Shown one piece after another: positions 17,890-27,790 of a stretch of 31,525 nt of DNA; positions within the stretch are counted from its first letter, which is position 1; each line of letters begins with the position of its first letter. This stretch comes from Chara braunii (lineage: Eukaryota; Streptophyta; Charophyceae; Charales; Characeae). Position numbers and translations under genes: made by a program. The notes below the pieces were generated by a model. That model had not been told where the DNA came from and did not search any database. It worked only from the letters and a program-made list of their open reading frames with translations. Where the stretch lies: contig BFEA01001087.1 of NCBI GenBank assembly GCA_003427395.1, positions 10,677 through 42,201 on the forward strand, written 5' to 3'.

Positions 17890-19560
17890 TAAGAGTACAG
17901 TTCCAACTTTCGTGGGTGATAACTCTCCTTGACCCTTGGCTAGGCGATGTTTCAGTTTTCGTTTTTTACTTGCGCGTTTAGACTCAATGTCAAGAGAAGG
18001 GGTTTGGAAGGAAGGCGGGTTTTGGAAACTTACTATAACCTCTTTCTACTATCTTCTTCAGACTGGATATCGGAATAATTCCCTGGTTGACCAGAAAACT
18101 CTGTCTTGTGTGACTGTTCAATTACCTGGGAATTATGAGAATCTTTGGAAGCAATGGTCTCAAGGGACTGACTATCTGTGGCAGTGTCACAAGAGTTTGA
18201 GGGCCCTAGAGACACCGTAGGTTTCAGCAACTCATGATTTTTCTGCAAGTCCAATGACTTTGGGTCCCAGTCAATTAGGTTTTGGCTATGTTTATTGGGT
18301 GAAGTGGACTGCAGTTTTTGTGGAATCTGCAAAAAAAAAAAAAATCCCCTATGAGCTCAGATATAATTACTTAAAGACTTGACCACCTTCTTTTTATTTG
18401 GCTAGTTGTTGTGTGGGTATGACGTATGAACGAGGAATCCCTTCATCCTCGAGGCCAGAGTACACTGAGTTCCCTGGTTCGAGAGTAATGGTTTCTTTGC
18501 AAGGATCATCAGCTTGTGAAGGCAGTTTCCCCTGATTAATCTCTGCACTTTCCAAAATGATACTATTGTTGGTGATGAGACATGTATCATGACCCACTAA
18601 TTTGGGTGGGCAAGCTTTCAGTTGCCTGTTATCACAAACCTGGCAACCTCCTCCTCATCCTCTGTTTGCCTCAGCAAGGTTGAAAGTAATTATGAGAAGT
18701 AGGCAGACCCACATTTTGGTACCCAACATTCAATCTGGTGGAAACAATTTAGAGTAGTTTGGTACTAATGTCTTCCCAAGTGACACTCTGTGGGGGACCT
18801 TGCAAAAGAAAAAATTCCCAGTTCTTACTACTTTCCAGCATTGGAAGCAGCTCATGCAGAAAGAGGGGTCAGCCAAACTGGGGTATGTTGGGATGTTGGC
18901 TTTTCAGGCTGAAAAGCAACCAATCTGCTATTTGGAGGATGACCGGATTGACAGTAAAGGATACCGGGACATCAACAGTGTTAGTGCTCATGATTACTTC
19001 AACAGATGGTGGAGGGGGAAGGGGTTCAATTTCCTCAATTTCCATTAGTTCAATTCCAAACCCGTCCTTGAAAGGGTCAATGTCCATGGGTGTAACTTCT
19101 GCATCAGCAGGATTTTGGGGAATTTCATTTTCTGCAGAAGGTAGAGTGCTTACAACACTTATAGGGTTTGTCTTATTCCTTGCAGAGAGAGGGGGAGGAA
19201 GAGGGGGGTTCTTCTGTTTAGCTATTCCCCTCTTCTTGACTGACTTCTATTCTAGATCTCTCCTCGTCCCATTCTTTGGTAAATAATCTGCTGGTTTTGG
19301 TCCAAGAGACTTATCCATGTTGGTGGAATGGGAGGATGATGATCCCGTATGCTTTTGTTTTTCCGTCCTCCCCCCTCGTTGTGGTCCTGTTGGTCCTACT
19401 AGTGACCCGGTTGGAACAGTCTCTTCTTTCACAGTTCCCGGAGTCTTCTGACTCACAGCCTGTCCATTCCTCAATGAGTTGTCTGATTGTGGTTGGGGGG
19501 GCAGAGGTTGAGGAGGCAGTCAATCAGCCGGCGGACGGGAGGTCTTGTGGGAACCACTTC
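17890..19560 (-). pseudogene. LINE ORF1 linker: low-complexity and Cys-rich stretches
   Basis: Several short minus-strand open pieces (18332-18033, 18597-18394, 19087-18869, 19474-19247) rich in Ser, Thr, Pro, Gln and Glu. Between them, Cys/His patterns can be read on the minus strand, for example CQVCDNRQLKAC followed by GHDTC (about 18650-18575) and C-x2-C-x2-C around 18850. They may be remnants of additional zinc-binding knuckles, but frames are broken and I cannot confirm them. A run of 14 A at 18331-18344 on the plus strand interrupts the region. Confidence 0.5.
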
Positions 19561-19578
19561 TTCCTTCCCAAACCCATC

Positions 19579-20130
19579 TCATTTGCTGGCCAACTTGGTT
19601 CGGATATTTCCAGTAAACCCACCCATCAAAATCTGCGACAGCGGTGAACCACTTATTGGGTCTATGGGGATCTCGTTTGAGTTGCAGATCCGGAGGTATC
19701 GCATGTTGGGGGTGGAAGGAACATGCAAAATCAGAATGGAGGTGACCATATGCTTTACACTTAAAGCACCATGGTCGAACTTATGGGCGGTGTGAATTTG
19801 GTACACGCGGCCCCCCATTTTAAAAGGGATGATATCGTCTACTGAGAACAATTGTTCTTTGGGTAAGTCCAAGGCAAACATCAAATAATATTCCTGTTTA
19901 GCCACGTAGGAAGGCAATGGGTCAATGAAATCTGCAATTTTGTATTGTTGTCCAAAGTCATAAATAAAAGTTGCATCGACTTCAATAGGAATATGCCTAA
20001 ACTCGACCCAGTAGTAATCTTTCATCAATTGCTCTCTCTTTTCCTCCGGGCCAACCTTTTTGGGAAGCCACGGGTAGACCCCTCACTTCTGAACGGTCCT
20101 AGAACAATTTTTTTCATGCATCAATTTTGA
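19579..20130 (-). pseudogene. LINE ORF1 nucleic-acid-binding block with zinc knuckle
   Basis: The open piece 20028-19579 has WVEFRHIPIEVDATFIYD and continues through LMFALDLP and FKMGGRVYQI, the pattern of the DUF4283-like segment in plant LINE ORF1 or Gag-like proteins. After HKF the true frame shifts by one: it then reads WCFKCKAYGHLHSDFAC (about 19782-19730), a CCHC-type knuckle with one extra residue before the last Cys, followed by WFTAVADFDGWVYW. ORF1 of plant L1-like elements binds element RNA. The single-base frameshift just before the knuckle breaks the protein. Confidence 0.7.
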
Positions 20131-21110
20131 CTTTGTCTTTATTAAAGAGAGACAACACAGTGAAAACAGTGGGTGTGATAGGCTGAATCAGAAAAAATTC
20201 CTTCACACCTTCGGGACCATCTCTTAATGATTCGAGTTTTTTATAGATAAATTTAATTCTATCATTAACTCATTTGTTTCCTGCCTCATCATAAAAGATT
20301 CAGTTCGTTGCATGTTTAGTGTAAACTACATCTCACTGCGGTAACTGAGTAATCGGGTAAGATTTCATCAAGGTCTTTCTACCCCCTTGTTCAATCACCA
20401 GCTGCTCGGAGGGGAGGAGAAAAAGTGACAGGAAATAGGCTCGAGCAGACGAGAGGTTCTTGAGAGGAACCTTCAGTTCCTTGTGAGGGGAGCCGGATGG
20501 GTCAATCCCAGGGCGCTGGATTGAGAGAGATTTGTCCTGCAAGGATTCCCTGAGTTTTTGGGCCCAAGAGGGTTGTCTCGTTTGCTGAGATGAGGGAGTA
20601 TCAACAGAAACTTTCTTCGAAGAGGAGGGAAGGGGGGGGGGGGGGGGGGGGGTTGTGATCTCACCTCCTCCCTTTCTTCCTCTGTTAATATTTCATCATC
20701 ACTAGCACTACGCTCCTCTGTCATAGAGAGATCGTTCAAGTGGGTTGACAGTGCTTGAGCCTGTGACCTGGCAGGTTGGCAGGTTGGACAGGTTGGCAGG
20801 TTGGACGACGGGTTCTGTTGAACCAGGAGGAATGGTCATCTGCTGTTCTTGGGATACAGCGCAGAGATGGTAGGGTGCATGAGTTTCTCGGACCCCACCT
20901 GAAATCTAGGTTGTTGTATCATGGGATGTGATGCTTCGATCACAGTTGAGTTCCCCCTTGGAAGCTTTTCAGTACTGAGATTCGAAGAGTGGATTCTCGA
21001 CCCGGTGTATGGTTTTGGGCCAATGTGCCTGAGCATCGCGTGCCTCATCGCGCCCTGATAAAACAACAAGGACTTCGAACCCTTTGCACGTCGACAGTTC
21101 AGCTTCATCG
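20131..21110 (-). pseudogene. LINE ORF1 N-terminal region
   Basis: Minus-strand open pieces 20739-20473, 20542-20333 and 21108-20836 with Ser/Pro/Gln-rich and acidic sequence (TEEEREEVRSQ) followed by a proline run. The proline run comes from 21 G on the plus strand (20632-20652). At 20767-20807 a 9-base unit (CAGGTTGGC/A) is repeated about five times. The segment around 20330-20560 (WAQKLRESLQDKSL type) is the best candidate for conserved coding sequence; the 5'-most piece is uncertain. Confidence 0.5.
20632..20652. repeat. Poly-G tract (21 G)
   Basis: A pure homopolymer inside the LINE ORF1 pseudogene; a slippage expansion of a proline-coding CCC run on the minus strand is the likely origin. 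Confidence 0.95.
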
Positions 21111-21768
21111 TGATGGGTATGAAAGCCGTACAATCTTACAATAAATTTAAGAAAATTAGTAAATTAGTAATAGAAAAATAAAGAAATAAATAATTTAATA
21201 ATTTAATAATTAACCAGTACTTGCCACAGTTGTGTAGTGTACTTGTACTTTGATTAAATCAACTTTTCTTTATTAGTTAATGAATTAATGATCCTTACTG
21301 TGAATTGCTTTGGTTGTAGAATGAAGTTGGCTTGGTGCCCAGGGATGTAAGTTATCAGGGGAGGCAGGAAGGCGGGGAGTAATCAGGAAAGAATACACAT
21401 GTGCTGGACTGTGTTGCGTCATAGTCGACTTCTATTGAAGTAACTTTTCATTTTTCGGATTCTTTCGTTATTCCGTGTCGTCGCTCGAAACTTCAGCCCG
21501 GCCAGTGATGTTCCTTTCGCACTGCAAATGAAGAAAATTCCAATCGCTCCGCACTCAGTATCGTTCCAGTTCTCCTATCACCACCCCTTCTTACTTCTGA
21601 CGATCGGAGAACTAAATAAAGCATTTTCAATGCTTCAATCATCCCCCACTTCAGTCTCCCCCCTTTCTTGTCGTTCACTCAATCTCGATGTAACAGGATG
21701 CCAAAGTTGCCCTGTCACATAAGATAGAAATACATTAGGCTATAGTGGCAGAGAGAGCACTATCATGT
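21111..21768. other. AT-rich spacer beyond the LINE 5' end
   Basis: 21138-21215 is highly AT-rich with AATTTAATAATTTAAT-like iterations. The rest to 21768 has no recognised domain or repeat. It may contain the LINE 5' UTR (to the left) and an unrelated insertion. Confidence 0.4.
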
Positions 21769-24560
21769 GATATGGCGTGTTCGGACGCCTTCTCTGAGGC
21801 GCGAGTTATAACATCAAAAATTAAACCCGCCCGATTCGATTTTCCTCTCTCCTCCAGCCCTTCCTATTTTGAGGTCAGTCGTGAATCACAACGAGTTGGA
21901 GTCTAGCGAAGCTCATACAATGACCAAGTTGAAATATCATATTCCCCATCATCAATGAAGCAATGCCTTCCTCTTTCGTGGCGCTCGACGCCCAGACTAC
22001 AGCTGTCAGATCCTATCTAGTCTACCTTTTTTTGAAAAGTCGAAAGTTGGTGTCAACAACTTCCCAAAGTACGTGTAGAACACAGGCAATGTCGTCTATA
22101 CGTCCTTATAATATCCCTCTCCACCTCGATCCTCCCCCCCAATGGCACGTGCACCAAAGAACTCGCAGTAAGCGGACTTCGATGTTGCCTTTGGTAGTGA
22201 TTGCTTGTTGTGTCGAAAAACGGGCCGCACACCAATCCCTCATCGACTCAGTAAAAAAACGTTACTCATGAAGTTCTGAACGGTCGTAAATCATATTAAG
22301 TTAGAGTCCAGCGAAGCTCATAAATGACAGAGTTGAAAGAGTCTCTCCCTCATCATCGATGAAGCAATGCCTTCCTTCTTCGTGGCGCTCAGCGCCCAGA
22401 CTACAACTGTCAAATCCCATCTAGGTTGACGTCAACAACTTCCTGAAGTATGTGCAGAAATCAGCCAATGTCGTCCGCAACGTGCACTTGGTACGTCCCC
22501 GCATCTCTTTCAACCTTTGATCCTCCCCCCAGATGCCACGTGCACGCAAGAGATCGCAGTAAGAAGATTTCAATGTTGCCCTTGCTAGTGATCGCTTGCT
22601 GAGTCGAAAACTGGGCGCATCAACCTGTGATATGGTGCGTGCGGTAGGTTGCCCTGGTTATGACGCATTCTGAAAACCAATCCCGTATTGACTCAGCAAA
22701 AAAATGCAACTCATAAAAAAAATTATGGACCAATTTCAAAGAAAAAAAGGGGGCGTTGATTGTTGTGACACCCTCTGAAAATCAATCCCTCAGCAAAAAG
22801 GCGCAACGCATGAAATTGTCGACAGGCGTAAATCACGCCAAGTTAGAGTCTAGCGAAGCTCATAAATTAAGAAGTTGAAATAGTTTTCCCCCCATCTTCA
22901 ATGAAACAATGCCTTCCTCCTTCGTGACGCTCGACGTCCAGACCACAATAGTCAGATGCACTCTAGTCTACTTTAAAAGACAATCGAAGGTGTGTGAACA
23001 ACTTCTCGAAATACGTGCAGAGATCGGCCAATGTCGTACACAACATGCACCAGGTACGTCCCCGTATCCCTCTCAACCTCAATCTTCCCCCAGATGCCAC
23101 GTGCACCCAAGAACTCGCAGTAAGAGGGTTGCAATGATGAATCGAAAACAGGCCGCACCAACCTGTGATGTGACGCGTGCGCTAGGCGGCCCTAGTTGTG
23201 ACACACTCCGAAAACCAATCTCGTATCAACTCTGCAGAACAACGCAACTCAAAAAATTTTAAACAGATTACAAAGAGAAAAGGATGGTGATTGCACTTGG
23301 CTGGTAATCGCTTGTTGAGGCGATGACGGAATGATTCTCACACAATGTCTGCCTGGATTATGCCTCAGACCTTACGATACCAGTCAACACTCTCGCCACA
23401 TCAACCAGGACGCAGCCTATGCTATCACCCTCCTTTGTTGCGAGGTCACAGATGCCACATGAACCCAAGAACTTGCTGCATCGAATACGGGAAGAATCCC
23501 ACATAATGTATATCTGGCTTAATCAACAAGATCTCGCTGTAATGACACTTGTGCACCCACAAACTCACTTTAAGAGGACGTCAATGCTGCCATTACTCGT
23601 GATTGCTTGGTGAGTCGACTACGAAAGGAATCTCACTCAATACATATCTGGCTTGAACAACCCGATCTCGCAGTAATGCCTCTTGCATCCTATCACCACT
23701 CTTGACAAAATACGTCAATCCTTCATACTTACTACCTCCTCAAACTGTGACGTGACGCATGCACGACACAATGGAACACATGAAAATCTGAACAGATTTC
23801 AAAGAAAACCGATGTTGGTAGGAATCGCTTGTTGAGGCGATCACAGAAGGATTCTCGCGCACTGTCTACACGGATTCCGCATCGGACCACCACTCACCTC
23901 TAAATCGTTATCGGTCGTCTCAATCCACTTCACACTTTAGCATCCAGAAGGCTGTCTTCGCCTTGATTTCATAGGTACTTCCCACCGAACGTACCTACAC
24001 TGCCATTTGCTGCATCTCCTGACATAGCATCACTGAAATCTGTTGCGAAACTGGTCAAGGAGAATCTTTCTCACCGTCGTGAATAAGTTACTCCACCTGT
24101 CAGCACTACCGCTGCATCAGCCTATGCCATGGCGTGTGCTAACGCCCTCCTCTGTTGCGCTTGTGCTAGTAGGTGGTCGTTCATCCAGAATCTTTACCTC
24201 ACTGTTATCATATTCGTCTTCTTCCTCCAACAGATGATCAGTAATTGTAGATAAACTAGCTATCAGATAACCACTTCTGCCAGATAGGTACAACACTTCT
24301 CTCGCACACTTAGGTCAAACTCGGGGCTAACTCCGCTGATATGCACTTACTATGACAAACAATGGGAACTTCTGCCATAGCAACTAGAGTCCTTATCCAC
24401 CACTTACGGCTGGCGGCGACTGTAGAGACCGTATTGAGGGACACAGGACATGGTCATCGATAACCATTCCTCATGTCGGAAGTTCATGCCACGTCAACCT
24501 GTGACATGGCCGCTTCCAGTACCTCAAGATACCGCGCGTGCGCTAAGCGCGTTTCTGTTT
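21769..24560. repeat. Diverged satellite-like array, 0.4-0.55-kb units
   Basis: Ordered landmarks recur. AGAGTC.AGCGAAGCTCATA occurs near 21898, 22301 and 22844. CAATGCCTTCCTCCTTCGTG-like sequence occurs near 21962, 22367 and 22909. GCCACGTGCACC.AAGAACT with CTCGCAGTAAG occurs near 22144, 22538 and 23096, with weaker copies near 23453 and 23550. CGCTTGTTGAGGCGAT occurs near 23308 and 23828. TGTGAYRTGRCGCGTGCGCTA-like sequence occurs near 22627, 23163, 23742 and, loosely, 24127 and 24496. The first three units are about 400 and 540 bases long; to the right the order is more scrambled. Short frames of 60-117 codons inside it repeat each other and lack domains, so none is called a gene. Confidence 0.7.
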
Positions 24561-24599
24561 CTTAATCCGACTTCTGGCCTAACACCTGGCCAGTTGGGC

Positions 24600-24925
24600 T
24601 ACAACGCTAAATTTGATCGCTTACTCAAAGTTGTTGTTGCAACTACGAAGGGGCGACATAGTGCCATGATTAACCATGCTACAAGAAGCGTCAGCCCAAA
24701 CCTTTCACAGTGGAAAGTTATGTCTAGGTCAAAATGTCTGAATTTCTAAAGAAGAAGGGGTGTCGCGAAAGTCTCTTCCTCAATATTATGGCCCATGGCA
24801 GGTGCTGAAACAGGTGGGGGATGATTCATTCGGCCCTTCCTATGTGAGTGGCATGCCTCCTCATTTACGCACGTACCCAGTCTTTCACGCATCAAAGTTG
24901 TTTTTGTATCAGTCGCCTGAAACGT
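24600..24925 (+). pseudogene. pol: Integrase C-terminal (GPY/F) domain of the chromovirus
   Basis: The frame from 24450-24749 ends with ATTKGRHSAMINHATRSV, placed like the helical segment that precedes the GDxV strand of Ty3/gypsy integrases. After a stop at 24747 a new phase gives SRKSLPQYYGPWQVLKQVG (from 24763) and RTYPVFHASKLFLYQ, the diagnostic GPY/F module (YYGP...PVFH.S.LK.Y). The rest of integrase is at 12740-13328, 11.3 kb to the left on the same strand. Confidence 0.85.
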
Positions 24926-24939
24926 TTCTGTATTGAGAA

Positions 24940-25150
24940 TCAATGATCCCTCGTGCAATCAATGGCGGTCACGAGATTGAGAGAATCGTTAAGCACAGTG
25001 GAAAAGGGGAAAAACAAGCAATACAAGGTTCATTTTTTGTATCACCTGTTGCATAACTTTTACTGTATTTCTATGAAAGATCTGCCACAGAGTGCATCAT
25101 GAGTCGTCAAAGCATATGAACGACTAATTGTCTCCGACCAGCGACCGAAA
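24940..25150 (+). pseudogene. Chromodomain remnant after integrase
   Basis: In the same phase as the GPY domain but after a TGA (about 24934), HEIERIVKHSGKG appears, matching the first strand and acidic start of retrotransposon chromodomains. Changing phase by one gives NKQYKVHF, in the position of the QYLVKW strand. A further Leu-Pro-Gln-Ser-Ala stretch and VVKAYERLI near 25086-25128 fit the C-terminal helix. The usual WEP motif is not intact. The chromodomain steers integration of chromoviruses to heterochromatin, which suits its position between integrase and the 3' LTR. Confidence 0.6.
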
Positions 25151-25265
25151 TTTACTGTTTTTCTCACTCCCACGGAACATAGCCGATCACTTTTTGCCAT
25201 CTATGCACACGATGCATTGTGCAGGGACTCCGAGTGAGTAACTTGCTCAAAGGGACCTCGCTCTT

Positions 25266-25278
25266 GAAGGGCGGGTAG
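25266..25278 (+). promoter_or_regulatory. Polypurine tract
   Basis: GAAGGGCGGGTAG ends directly at the TGTAATGACC start of the 3' LTR. One C and one T interrupt the purines, typical of a decayed or plant-type tract used for plus-strand priming. Confidence 0.75.
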
Positions 25279-26080
25279 TGTAATGACCCGCCAAAACACA
25301 GACTGAGAACACTGCTGATTTTTTTTTGTAGTCGCTGTAATGGATGCCTTGCTGAGATTCCCACATTCTGCTGAGTTTTCTAAGTTTGTGTGTGTGTGCG
25401 TGCTTGATGGTCTGCGTGCCTGTCTTAGTGCTTGTCGGCCTGAGTGTGTGTGTGTGGCAGGACTTTGAGAGTTGCAGCAAAAAAAACACTCAAGTAGCCG
25501 GGGTAGGCCCGCGACGCTTAGAGCAATGGGAAAAACACTCAAGTAGTCGGGGTAGGCCCGCAACACTTAGAGCAGCGGGAAAAACACTCAAGTAGCAGGT
25601 AGGCCAGTATCACTCAAGTAGTGGTAGAATTGTCAGGTACTCGTGGCCGAGCAGAAGAAAACAGAAAGTTGGCATTTTTAGAGGCCCGGTAGTGGTAGGC
25701 TAGAGGTAGGCCAGTACTAGTCCAAGTAGCTTGAGTCTAGGGTCTGTACGGACGATATCAGAGTCTGCAATGATATTTCCCTCTGAAAGGGAGGAGTTAC
25801 AGGTTGCTTGGAGGCCACGCAGGCTGGAAGTCACTGCCCAAGAGGCAAGTAAGCCGCTATATCTCCAGGAGGAATAAGTAGCTCCTCCTTATTTGCGGTA
25901 TGCAAGTTTGGATGTCGTGCTGTTTGAGCAAGCACCAGCCTTCAGAGCGCTGGAGCAGGGAGGAGCGCTGTGTAGAGTAGCGCTAGGAGGAAGAAGGAGG
26001 TCGGTAGCTTCCACCTCGGCTATGGTGGAGCTCTACCGGTAAGAGGAGGAAGGAGAGGGAGACTAGGAGGGAGAGAGGCG
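25279..26080 (+). repeat. 3' LTR, truncated
   Basis: Matches 4803 to about 5545 of the 5' LTR, starting TGTAATGACCC. It differs by many substitutions, lacks the 55-base insertion, and has one extra copy of the roughly 48-base ACACTCAAGTAG..GGGGTAGGCCCGC unit (25490-25590). After GAGAGAGGCG the LTR similarity ends and LINE-derived sequence begins, so about 540 bases of LTR, including its CA end, are missing. The visible divergence between LTRs implies an old insertion. Confidence 0.88.
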
Positions 26081-26082
26081 CC

Positions 26083-26351
26083 TGGTTTGGCAACCCCCAA
26101 CTGCTAAATCAACAAGGACACCCCTTCTCCATAGCACAACAGTCCCACTGGCTGTCATGGGTAAGGAAAGGGATATTTATCATTGAGGACCTCTGGGACA
26201 ATGGTCGAGGTACATGGAAAACCGCGGAGCAGCTACGGGCCCGACTAAAAAACACCAAGCATCTGGGGGCGAAATTGCAGCAACTCCAAGAAGTTGTCCC
26301 CATAGCCTGGTTGAGCACCCTCGAACATGGGCCGACCGTACAAGAGGACGA
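26083..26351 (+). repeat. Extra copy of a LINE ORF2 C-terminal segment
   Basis: 269 bases matching 30043-30311 with about 17 differences counted by eye, mostly transitions and no indel. The segment encodes the FGNPQLLNQQGHTFSIAQQS region found downstream of the RT. Here it lies between the truncated 3' LTR and an ORF1-like remnant, out of its normal order. At the right edge both copies diverge abruptly after CAAGAGGACGA. Confidence 0.9.
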
Positions 26352-26870
26352 CAACGACCCGCTGTTAAGCATACTTACTATCCCTCTGCAGAGAGAACCC
26401 CAGTCAGGCCAATGGCAACTAGGGATGGGAATGAAAGGGAGCCTAGCTGACTGCAGCCGGCAGTATACTAACAACAACACTGCCTTCGTTGGCTTGACAA
26501 TCGAAGGGTGGAGAGGGACCTAGGGGACACCGGAGGTGGTCCGCCTGGCCAGGATGCTTCTGCAAGAACATAAAGACAAGGGGCCCGAGGTCTGGCTCTA
26601 CGTACAGACCACCCCTTTCCTCCAGGGATAAGCCTGGCCATTATATTGTATGATTATCAGCAGACAACACAAGCCACGGTTGCAGACAACACGACAATCG
26701 CCTCATTCTCGAACGAACAGCTAACTCAATTGTCTACAACCAGGCTCAAGGCCAACTTCACCTGGCGTATCCCCCAGATTCAAACTTTTATGCAAGCTCT
26801 TCCGGATAACTTCTTGGAGGCAGACAATGGGTGGGATGATCCCCCGTTCGTGATCAGCCTCTAGAAGAGT
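26352..26870 (+). pseudogene. LINE ORF1 C-terminal domain remnant (plus-strand LINE)
   Basis: Fragments in two phases parallel the ORF1 C-terminal domain of the minus LINE: GQWQLGMGMKGSL, EVVRLARMLLQEH and GPEVWLYVQTTPFLQG (to about 26630, with stops at 26521 and near 26629), then another phase with FSNEQLTQLSTTRLKANF. The upstream part of ORF1, including its zinc knuckle, is absent, so this LINE is 5'-truncated or rearranged at 26350. Confidence 0.6.
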
Positions 26871-26907
26871 AACACCGCAAACCGAAACACAGTAAAAAAC
26901 CCTCAAA

Positions 26908-27790
26908 ATGGAAGATCAAAACCTGCGCCAATCAGATATGCCCCAAGGGGCGGCACATAACCTCCAAACACACCTGCTGCAGCTCCCAGTCTCTACAGAG
27001 CACCACCCTTCGCCACAAAACCGACCCCTTACCCCCCCGCCACCCTTCGTCGCCCCGCCGCTTCGGAGGCCGCCACCTTGGGCAAAGAAACTCTCACAAG
27101 CGGACCTCCATATCCGCTCACTCAATCTCAATGGACTAATGACAGCAAACCAGCAAAAACATGAGGCAATCTGGAATGAGATCAAAAGCCACGACTCACA
27201 AACTTGGCCGGATAACGTCTGCGTGCAAGAGACGCACCTCACACATTCACCCAACCATGAGGCCAAACGAAAACACGTCTGGCCACACACAGCGTACTCT
27301 GCACCGGCTACGGCCAGGGCATCAGCAGGAGTGGCCATTTGGCTGCCCCCATCATCCAGACTAAAACCAATCCAATCTGATTATGACCGGACTGATGGGA
27401 CCTGAAAGCGACAATAGGGGACGAAACGGTTTGCTTGGTGTGTGTCTATGGTTCCAACGACATTAATGAAAGGTTGCGCTTCCTGCAGACCATGCGGCAT
27501 GTCCTCCCTAACGACACCCCCCTCATTATTGCAGGGGATTTCAACATCATACCGGACCCTGCTTTGGACAGACAATCCACGACGCACCCGACTGGTGGAG
27601 CACTTACACCAAATGTTGCAATGTTGGACCATCTGATTCACCCCTCCAAACGGGCTTACACGTGCATCGGACCGAGGGGGGAGGTGGGTCTGTCCAACTC
27701 AAGATTGGCAACAGTGGCTCACAAGATTGGCAACAGTGGCTGAGATTCAGTCCATCAACCCATGTCGATCCTTTGATCACAAGAGGATAG
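26908..27790 (+). pseudogene. LINE ORF2 N-terminus: AP-like endonuclease (frameshifted)
   Basis: ATG 26908 is the best start: it gives a Pro-rich leader of about 60 residues and then LHIRSLNLNGL, VCVQETHL and SAGVAIWLPP. A frameshift at about 27400 moves the rest to the phase starting about 27405, with CLVCVYGSND and IIAGDFNIIPDPALDR (about 27523-27570). A 22-base tandem duplication at 27700-27743 shifts the frame again, after which SFDHKRIVLGL carries the terminal Asp-His pair. All catalytic residues of the fold can be found, but three phases are needed. The endonuclease nicks target DNA to start target-primed reverse transcription. Confidence 0.85.

Larger units (their letters stand above)
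13473..21110 (-). mobile_element. Decayed L1-like LINE, minus strand
   Basis: Read from right to left: an ORF1-like region with N-terminal coding fragments (21108-20100), an RNA-binding-like block and zinc knuckle (20028-19690), a low-complexity linker (19500-17900), an ORF1 C-terminal domain (17886-17470), then ORF2 with endonuclease, reverse transcriptase and a C-terminal region. Domain order and content match the plus-strand LINE at 26350-31525, which gives cross-support. The sequence is AT-rich and has many stops and frameshifts. The coding region ends abruptly at about 13480, before the C-terminal zinc finger present in the plus copy. The 5' boundary is not sharp and is placed at the end of the last plausible coding piece. 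Confidence 0.8.

Noticed and set aside
22909-23262. 117-codon plus-strand frame in the satellite-like array
   Set aside because: The same frame begins in other units (21963) with unrelated continuation; it reflects the repeat and has no domain.
21885-23280. CRISPR-like array
   Set aside because: Units are hundreds of bases long and diverged, without short identical repeats and unique spacers; the surroundings are eukaryotic.
26908-27405. Host gene encoding a proline-rich protein
   Set aside because: The Pro-rich leader leads straight into LINE endonuclease motifs, so it is ORF2.
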